Part shown: one piece after another, positions 59,395-64,000 of the stretch
Layout of the letters: every line of letters starts with the position of its first letter
Numbering within the stretch: position 1 is the stretch's first letter
Assembly: GCA_963752505.1 (NCBI GenBank)
Contig: CAVVYM010000006.1
Span: 248,001-312,000, forward strand
Source: JACJWR01 sp963752505
Lineage (GTDB): Bacteria; Actinomycetota; Actinomycetes; S36-B12; UBA10799
Direction of reading: 5' to 3'
DNA length: 64,000 nucleotides
Notes under the pieces: model-generated
Database searches by the model: none
Told to the model about the DNA's origin: nothing
The model's input: only the letters and a program-made list of their open reading frames with translations
Translations under genes and position numbers: made by a program

Positions 59395-60000
59395 GTGTTT
59401 CGCCGATCGAAGCCTAGTGACCAGACGACCGCTGCTGACCAAGCCCCGGAGCCTCCCGACGAGCTCCAAGGCAAGGGTCACCCCACCCCCAAGCGCAAGG
59501 ATGCCGAGGCCGCGCGCAAGCAGGCGCTGAAGATCCCGGCTGATCCCAAGGCGGCCAAGCGGGCCATGCGCGAGCGTGACCGCCAGGCTCGTGCCGAGCA
59601 GCGCGAGGCCATGATGCGCGGTGAGGAGCGAGCCCTGCCGCAGCGCGATCGCGGCCCCGTGCGCGGCTACGTGCGTGACTGGGTGGACAGCCGTCGACTC
59701 GTCAGCGAGTACTTCCTGCCGCTGGTGCTGGCGATCCTCGTCCTCACCCTGGTGCCCAATGCCCAGATTCGCTACTTCGCCAGCCTGACGTGGTACGCGA
59801 TCATGCTGCTGATGGTCCTGACGCTGGTGTTCATCGCCATGCGACTGAAGTCGGCCCTGGTGGCCAAGTGGCCGGAGAAGGCTGATCGCAAGGGCGCGGT
59901 GTTCTACGGCGTCATGCGAGCCCTGCAAATCCGTCGGCTGCGGGTACCGCTCCCCCGAGTCAAGGCCGGCGGCAAGCCCGTCCCACCGAAGGGAAAGTGA
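59395..60000 (+). CDS. DUF3043 membrane protein
   Basis: 201 residues. Highly basic N-terminal 80 residues (PTPKRKDAEAARKQALKIPA and RAMRERDRQARAEQREAMMR), then two hydrophobic helices (YFLPLVLAILVLTLVPNA and WYAIMLLMVLTLVFIAMRL) and a basic tail. Conserved across actinobacteria (Rv2206 position). Function unknown; the basic N-terminus may bind nucleic acid or phospholipids. Stop is directly followed by the aldo-keto reductase ATG. Confidence 0.9.
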   Translation: MFRRSKPSDQTTAADQAPEPPDELQGKGHPTPKRKDAEAARKQALKIPADPKAAKRAMRERDRQARAEQREAMMRGEERALPQRDRGPVRGYVRDWVDSRRLVSEYFLPLVLAILVLTLVPNAQIRYFASLTWYAIMLLMVLTLVFIAMRLKSALVAKWPEKADRKGAVFYGVMRALQIRRLRVPLPRVKAGGKPVPPKGK

Positions 60001-60999
60001 ATGGAGCACCGCCACCTCGGCCGTTCAGGACTGAAGGTCTCTGAACTCGCCTACGGCAACTGGATCACCCATGCCAGCCAAGTGGCCGAGCAAACCGCCG
60101 TGAAGTGCGTGCACACCGCCCTCGACGCCGGCATCACGACGTTCGACACCGCCGATGTGTACGCCGGGACCAAGGCCGAGGAGGTGCTGGGCCGGGCGCT
60201 GGCCGGGCAGCGTCGGGAGGGCCTGGAGATCTTCACCAAGACCTACTGGCCGGTGGGTCCGGGCGCCAACGACCGCGGGCTGGGACGCAAGCACATCATG
60301 GAGGCCTGCCACGGCTCGCTTCGGCGCCTCGGCGTCGACTACGTCGACCTCTACCAAGCTCACCGATACGACTACGAGACACCACTGGAAGAGACGCTGC
60401 GCGCGTTCGACGACCTGGTGCGGCAGGGCAAGGTCCTCTACGTGGGAGTGTCCGAGTGGCGCGCCGAGGAGATTGCGGCCGCGGTGAGTCTGGCCGACGA
60501 GATGGGATTCGACCGCATCGTGTCGAATCAGCCGCAGTACTCGGCCCTGTGGCGGGTCATCGAGTCCGAGGTGGTGCCGACCAGCGTGGAGCACGGCATC
60601 GGCCAGATCGTGTGGTCACCGCTGGCCCAAGGTGTGCTCACGGGGAAGTACCGGCCCGGCCAACCGCCACCGCCGCAATCACGGGCTACTGACCCCACCG
60701 GCAGCCAATTCCTGGCCCGATGGCTGTCCGACGACGTGCTGCACGCGGTCGCGGCGCTGGCGCCGATTGCCCGGGACTGCGACCTGAACGTCGGCCAGTT
60801 GGCGCTGGCATGGGTGTTGAATCACGACTTCGTCTCTGCCGCGATCATCGGCGCGAGCCAGCCCTCGCAGATCACCGAGAATGTGCACGCGGCGGGGATC
60901 GACCTCGACGACGATGTGATGGCTGCCATCGATGCGGTGCTCGCAGACGTTGTCATCACCGACCCGGCCCTCACCACGTCGCCGACGCATCGGCCCTGA
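60001..60999 (+). CDS. Aldo/keto reductase (Kv-beta subunit-like)
   Basis: 332 residues, NADPH-dependent. Catalytic Asp/Tyr in FDTADVYAGTKAEEVLGRAL, Lys in EIFTKTYWPVG, His in LYQAHRYDYETPLEETLRAF; WSPLAQGVLTGKYRPGQPPP and AIIGASQPSQITENV match Kv-beta/YghZ-type reductases. Substrate unknown. Zero-base spacing to DUF3043, thus the same mRNA. Confidence 0.92.
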   Translation: MEHRHLGRSGLKVSELAYGNWITHASQVAEQTAVKCVHTALDAGITTFDTADVYAGTKAEEVLGRALAGQRREGLEIFTKTYWPVGPGANDRGLGRKHIMEACHGSLRRLGVDYVDLYQAHRYDYETPLEETLRAFDDLVRQGKVLYVGVSEWRAEEIAAAVSLADEMGFDRIVSNQPQYSALWRVIESEVVPTSVEHGIGQIVWSPLAQGVLTGKYRPGQPPPPQSRATDPTGSQFLARWLSDDVLHAVAALAPIARDCDLNVGQLALAWVLNHDFVSAAIIGASQPSQITENVHAAGIDLDDDVMAAIDAVLADVVITDPALTTSPTHRP

Positions 61000-61058
61000 C
61001 TCGACACGTCGGGCGGTGCCGACCAGACTTGGTAGCAGGACAACGAAGGAGTCACCTC

Positions 61059-61274
61059 ATGAGTTTCGTGTGGCGGTATGAACGGGCGGACGGCACCGTC
61101 ATCGTCGATCTTCCGGCAAGCGCTACCGGGGAGCAGTTTCCCTCCCAATCCGATGCCGAGTCGTGGGTCGGGGAGTCGTGGCGGGAGCTGCTCAGTGACG
61201 GTGTGGACGCCGTCACCTTGCTGACCGACGGCGACGTCGTCTACGGCCCCATGAGCCTGCACCCTGCCGATTAA
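61059..61274 (+). CDS. Small conserved actinobacterial protein
   Basis: 71 residues: FVWRYERADGTVIVDLPA, then SQSDAESWVGESWRELLSDG and LLTDGDVVYGPMSLHPAD. A compact soluble alpha/beta protein conserved among actinobacteria (recollection); unknown function. RBS GAAGGAG seven bases before ATG 61059. A longer frame starting inside the previous gene is not real. Confidence 0.75.
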   Translation: MSFVWRYERADGTVIVDLPASATGEQFPSQSDAESWVGESWRELLSDGVDAVTLLTDGDVVYGPMSLHPAD

Positions 61275-61304
61275 TCCGCGCAGCCGGAGGATGCGATCGG
61301 CCCG

Positions 61305-61310
61305 TATGGT
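61305..61310 (+). promoter_or_regulatory. Possible -10 of the riboswitch transcript
   Basis: TATGGT about 60 bases upstream of the conserved riboswitch core; -35 not clear. Confidence 0.35.
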
Positions 61311-61334
61311 GCAATAGAAGAAGCCGCACGCGCG

Positions 61335-61470
61335 AAGTCTTCGTGTCGCGGTCGAGCGCCATCTACGCACGCCAGGGAAAGCCGGTGCGAATCCGGCACT
61401 GTCCCGCAACCGTGAATGCGGCTGATTTCAGCGCAGTCGCATAGTCGGAGCACCTGGGGATGACGCGTCC
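61335..61470 (+). promoter_or_regulatory. Cobalamin riboswitch
   Basis: The conserved B12-box core is read at 61371-61415: GCCAGGGAAA, GCCGGTGCGAATCCGGCACT and GTCCCGCAACCGTGA. The 3' part AGTCGGAGCACCTGGGG (61442-61458) closes it. Adenosyl- or methylcobalamin binding normally lowers expression of the gene behind it. Between its end and the ATG at 61561 there is a hairpin GCCGCA-CGT-TGCGGC (about 61500-61514) and a palindromic GGTCCGGACC stretch near the GAGGAG ribosome site, so control is probably translational. Limits are approximate. Confidence 0.92.
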
Positions 61471-61560
61471 TAGCCAGCGCCGAGGTCAGCGATGGAGGGG
61501 CCGCACGTTGCGGCGCAACCTTCGGTCCGGACCCCGGGATACCGACCGAGAGGAGCGCCC

Positions 61561-62244
61561 ATGGCCGCCCGCCGCACGCTGGTCGCCGTCTTGGCGGCGC
61601 TGCTCGCGGTGCCGGCCTTGGTGTTCGGTGCATCCCCGGCGCAGGCTGATCTCTATCGCTACTGGTCGTTCTGGGAACGCCAGGAGGGTGCCTGGGTGTT
61701 CATGGAAGTGGACCCGGCGTCCGTGGTGCCGGCGAACGGCGCGGTGAACGGCTGGCGATTCGGGGTGGGCGGCATCGATGCCAACACCAACCGTCCGCCC
61801 CGGAGCAAGGCCGCGTTCGCCGAAATCTGCGGGCCTTCCGCCGCCCCCGAGGGTGAGAAGCGGGTGGCTGTGGTCATCGACACCGGCACTTTCCAGGACG
61901 CCCCGGCGAACGTCCCACCGCCGGAGCCGGTGGCGGTGTGCGCCACCGTGCCGATCGAAGCGAATGCGGTGCAGACACTGCAGTCGGTGGCGAGCACCCG
62001 CGTCGATGACGGACTTGTGTGCGGCATCGCCAACTATCCCGACACCGGTTGTGGCGACGTTCTGCCCGGCGCGAGCACGGTGCCGTCCGACAGCCCAACC
62101 GAATTTGCACTCCCCTCCGAGGAGGTGCCCCAGGAGGACGGTGTGAACGGTCCCGAGGCACCCGTCGCGCTGATCCTGGTCACGGGGGTCGCGGTTGTCA
62201 TCGCCGTGGCCGGTGTCATCGTCGCGCGCAACCGGCGGCGCTGA
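61561..62244 (+). CDS. Secreted, C-terminally membrane-anchored protein of a B12-regulated ECF operon
   Basis: 227 residues. Signal peptide residues 1-30 (LVAVLAALLAVPALVFGASP then AQA-D). The extracytoplasmic part is about 165 residues with four Cys (EICGPS, AVCATV, LVCGIAN, TGCGDV), probably two disulfides, plus an aromatic-rich N-terminus (LYRYWSFWERQEGAWVF). An acidic Ser/Pro linker leads to one C-terminal helix (VALILVTGVAVVIAVAGVIV) and basic NRRR. It resembles a streptomycete family (SCO2322-like, from memory) next to ECF genes. RBS GAGGAG six bases before the ATG. It may capture ligand for the transporter. Unknown function. Confidence 0.82.
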   Translation: MAARRTLVAVLAALLAVPALVFGASPAQADLYRYWSFWERQEGAWVFMEVDPASVVPANGAVNGWRFGVGGIDANTNRPPRSKAAFAEICGPSAAPEGEKRVAVVIDTGTFQDAPANVPPPEPVAVCATVPIEANAVQTLQSVASTRVDDGLVCGIANYPDTGCGDVLPGASTVPSDSPTEFALPSEEVPQEDGVNGPEAPVALILVTGVAVVIAVAGVIVARNRRR

Positions 62245-62260
62245 GAGAGCCAGCCGCGCC

Positions 62261-63433
62261 ATGACCGCTACCACTTCAGCTGCTCGCTCCTCCGGACCGC
62301 ATCCACCCGGCCGGTGGCTCCACCCGGTGGCTTGGTGGCTGTGGGCACTTGGTCTGGCCACCGCCGCCTCACGCACCACGAATCCGGCCCTGCTGATCTT
62401 GATCGTGGTTGTCGCCGGCACCGTCGTGGCCGCGCGTCGACCCGATGCCCCGTGGTCGCGTTCCTTCACGGTGTTCCTTCGCCTCGGTCTGCTCATCGTG
62501 GCGATCCGAGTGCTGTTTCAGCTGGTATTCGGCCTGCCGCAGGGCACCACCGTGCTCTTCACGCTGCCCACGGTGAGCCTGCCCGACTGGTTCGCCGGCG
62601 TGCGCCTGGGCGGCAGTTTCACGGCTGAATCGCTGCTCTTCGCCCTCTATGACGGTTTGCGACTGGCCACGGTGCTCGCGTGTTTGGGTGCGGCCTCGTC
62701 GCTGGCCTCGCCCTACCGACTGCTCAAGACGATGCCCGCCGCGCTGTACGAGGTGGGGGTCTCGCTGGTCGTGGCACTGTCGTTCGCCCCCGCCCTGGTG
62801 ACCGACCTGCAGCGGGTGCGCACCGCCCGTCGACTACGGGGACGGCCCACCTCGGGTTTGCGCGGCCTCGCCGGCTCAGCGATGCCGGTGTTCTCCGGTG
62901 CTTTGGATCGGTCGATCGCGCTGGCCGCAGCCATGGACTCCCGCGGCTACGGCCGGATGGCGAACCTCTCGTTGCGAGAGCGACGCACCACTGCGGTCCT
63001 GGTGCTCGGAGGCCTGCTGGGCACCTGCCTGGGCCTTTACGTGCTGCTCGACGGCTCGGTCGCCGGCGCCGCTGGGCTTCCAGTGTTCGTGATCGGCTTG
63101 GCGGCAGCGGCCCTCGGCCTGCTGCGCGGCGGGCGCCGGAACACCCGCACCCGCTACCGCCCAGATCCGTGGCGAACGCCAGAGTGGCTGACCGTCGCCG
63201 CGGGGATCGCGGCAGCGCTTGCCGTGGTGATCGAGGGTGTCATCAACCCGACCGCTCTCAACCCCCAGGTCACACCCCTGGCGTGGCCGGAGGTGCCCGT
63301 CATCGCCGTCCTGGGAGTGCTCCTCGCGCTGCTACCGGCCTGGGTGACCCCGCCGCCGCCGGGCATCACACGCCGCACGGCCGACACGGCCGACACAGCC
63401 GATCGGCAACTGGCTGTGGGGGTGCTGAAGTGA
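62261..63433 (+). CDS. ecfT: ECF transporter transmembrane subunit EcfT (CbiQ-like)
   Basis: 390 residues; about seven or eight hydrophobic segments. The coupling helices carry the EcfT x-Arg-Gly motifs: RTARRLRGRPTSG and AAMDSRGYGRM. Couples ATP hydrolysis by EcfA to an S-component that binds a vitamin or metal. ATG 62261 is 16 bases after the secreted protein gene. The stop overlaps the EcfA start (GTGA). The S-component is not in the window; the longer C-terminal part of this protein (extra helices from about 265) may hint at a fused function. Confidence 0.88.
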   Translation: MTATTSAARSSGPHPPGRWLHPVAWWLWALGLATAASRTTNPALLILIVVVAGTVVAARRPDAPWSRSFTVFLRLGLLIVAIRVLFQLVFGLPQGTTVLFTLPTVSLPDWFAGVRLGGSFTAESLLFALYDGLRLATVLACLGAASSLASPYRLLKTMPAALYEVGVSLVVALSFAPALVTDLQRVRTARRLRGRPTSGLRGLAGSAMPVFSGALDRSIALAAAMDSRGYGRMANLSLRERRTTAVLVLGGLLGTCLGLYVLLDGSVAGAAGLPVFVIGLAAAALGLLRGGRRNTRTRYRPDPWRTPEWLTVAAGIAAALAVVIEGVINPTALNPQVTPLAWPEVPVIAVLGVLLALLPAWVTPPPPGITRRTADTADTADRQLAVGVLK

Positions 63434-64000
63434 TCGACTTCTCGGACGTCACGTTCCGCTACCAGCCGAACTCCCCCACCGTGCTGGAGAACGTCGATCT
63501 GCACCTCGACGAGGGCGAACTGTGCCTGGTCGTGGGCCAGACGGGGTCGGGGAAGTCGACCCTGCTGCGCGCCATCAACGGGCTGGTCCCCCACTTCACC
63601 GGCGGGGAGCTGAACGGCCGCGTGACGGTGGCCGGTCGCGACACCCGTGACTACCCGCCACGGGAACTGGCCGACGTCGTGGGCGTGGTGCTGCAGGATC
63701 CGATGAGCGGATTCGTCACGGACATGGTCGAGGACGAACTCGCCTACGGGATGGAGTCGCTCGGCCTGGCCCCGGACGTGATGCGCAAGAGGGTCGAGGA
63801 GACGCTTGACCTCATGGGTCTGGCCGACCTGCGCAACCGGCCGCTGTTGTCGCTCTCAGGGGGCCAACGCCAACGCGTCGCCATCGGCTCGGTGCTGACC
63901 GCGCACCCGCAGGTGATCGTGCTGGACGAGCCCACCTCCGCGCTCGATCCCGGAGCTGCCGAGGAAGTGCTCGCCGCCCTGCAACGACTCGTCCACGATC
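63430..64000 (+). CDS. ecfA: ECF transporter ATPase EcfA (3' end cut off)
   Basis: The frame from GTG 63430 stays open to the window edge (190 codons). Walker A VVGQTGSGKSTLLRAINGL, Q-loop VLQDPMSGFVTDMVEDELAY, signature LSLSGGQRQRVAIGSVL, Walker B VIVLDEPTSALDPG. The length visible covers almost one nucleotide-binding domain; whether a second domain follows (fused EcfAA') cannot be seen. Co-translated with ecfT. Confidence 0.93.
   Translation, partial: MIDFSDVTFRYQPNSPTVLENVDLHLDEGELCLVVGQTGSGKSTLLRAINGLVPHFTGGELNGRVTVAGRDTRDYPPRELADVVGVVLQDPMSGFVTDMVEDELAYGMESLGLAPDVMRKRVEETLDLMGLADLRNRPLLSLSGGQRQRVAIGSVLTAHPQVIVLDEPTSALDPGAAEEVLAALQRLVHD

Noticed and set aside
1..64000. tRNA, rRNA, insertion sequence or prophage genes
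   Set aside because: No cloverleaf, rRNA core, transposase or integrase motif was seen in any gap or frame inspected.

Overview
The window is chromosomal DNA from a high-GC actinobacterium. This rests on dense coding on both strands, many GTG starts, an actinobacterial bcc-aa3 respiratory branch (qcrCAB, ctaC/D/E/F), PIM/lipomannan-type mannosyltransferases, a PASTA Ser/Thr kinase, NlpC/P60 and L,D-transpeptidase wall enzymes and a PspA-HtpX-PspAB module. From memory, the backbone order (metF-like, idsA/crtE, mannosyltransferase, pknL-like kinase, aroG, plsC, SRPBCC, fadD, GT87, pimB', NlpC/P60, exonuclease/UvrC-like, trpD, ctaE-qcrCAB, ctaF/ctaD/ctaC, adoK, erpA, glycerate kinase, DUF3043) follows the Rv2172c-Rv2206 region of Mycobacterium tuberculosis and the matching Streptomyces region. 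The species cannot be named. Nothing shows a plasmid, phage, insertion sequence or CRISPR array.

Layout. 1-12 kb: a truncated VanX-like dipeptidase gene, then a carotenoid locus (two CrtI-type oxidoreductases, CrtE, CrtB, heterodimeric cyclase CrtYc/CrtYd) interleaved with metF, a CDP-alcohol phosphotransferase, a glutathione peroxidase, an MptA/MptB-type mannosyltransferase, a ferredoxin reductase and a PPOX protein. 12-24.5 kb: PknL-like kinase with four PASTA domains, Mo-oxidoreductase, Ogt, AroG, MFS exporter, GlpK, NYN-LOTUS protein, PlsC, esterase, membrane protein and an archaeal-type ornithine cyclodeaminase. 24.5-36.5 kb: FadD, two SRPBCC proteins, a gene broken by a 1-base insertion in a coding repeat, ROK glucokinase, a MinD/CpaE-like ATPase, a NarL-type two-component system, GT87, PimB' and NlpC/P60. 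36.5-50.7 kb: CoA-transferase, exonuclease-GIY-YIG fusion, TrpD with a receiver-like protein, and the respiratory genes in two convergent blocks separated by repeats and an L,D-transpeptidase. 50.7-61.3 kb: a cysteine-desulfurase-like protein without a visible PLP lysine plus TusA, Aat, AdoK, ErpA, glycerate kinase, NadA, PspAB-HtpX-PspA, DUF3043 and an aldo-keto reductase. 61.3-64 kb: a cobalamin riboswitch heading a secreted membrane-anchored protein, EcfT and EcfA; the last gene runs off the end.

Functionally the window combines isoprenoid/carotenoid synthesis, envelope glycolipid and peptidoglycan work, terminal respiration, envelope stress response and B12-controlled vitamin or metal uptake. 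Many genes appear leaderless: a NANNNT -10 box lies 6-8 bases before the start codon and no Shine-Dalgarno is visible. This was used to choose several starts. All calls come from reading the sequence and remembered family motifs; no database search was run.
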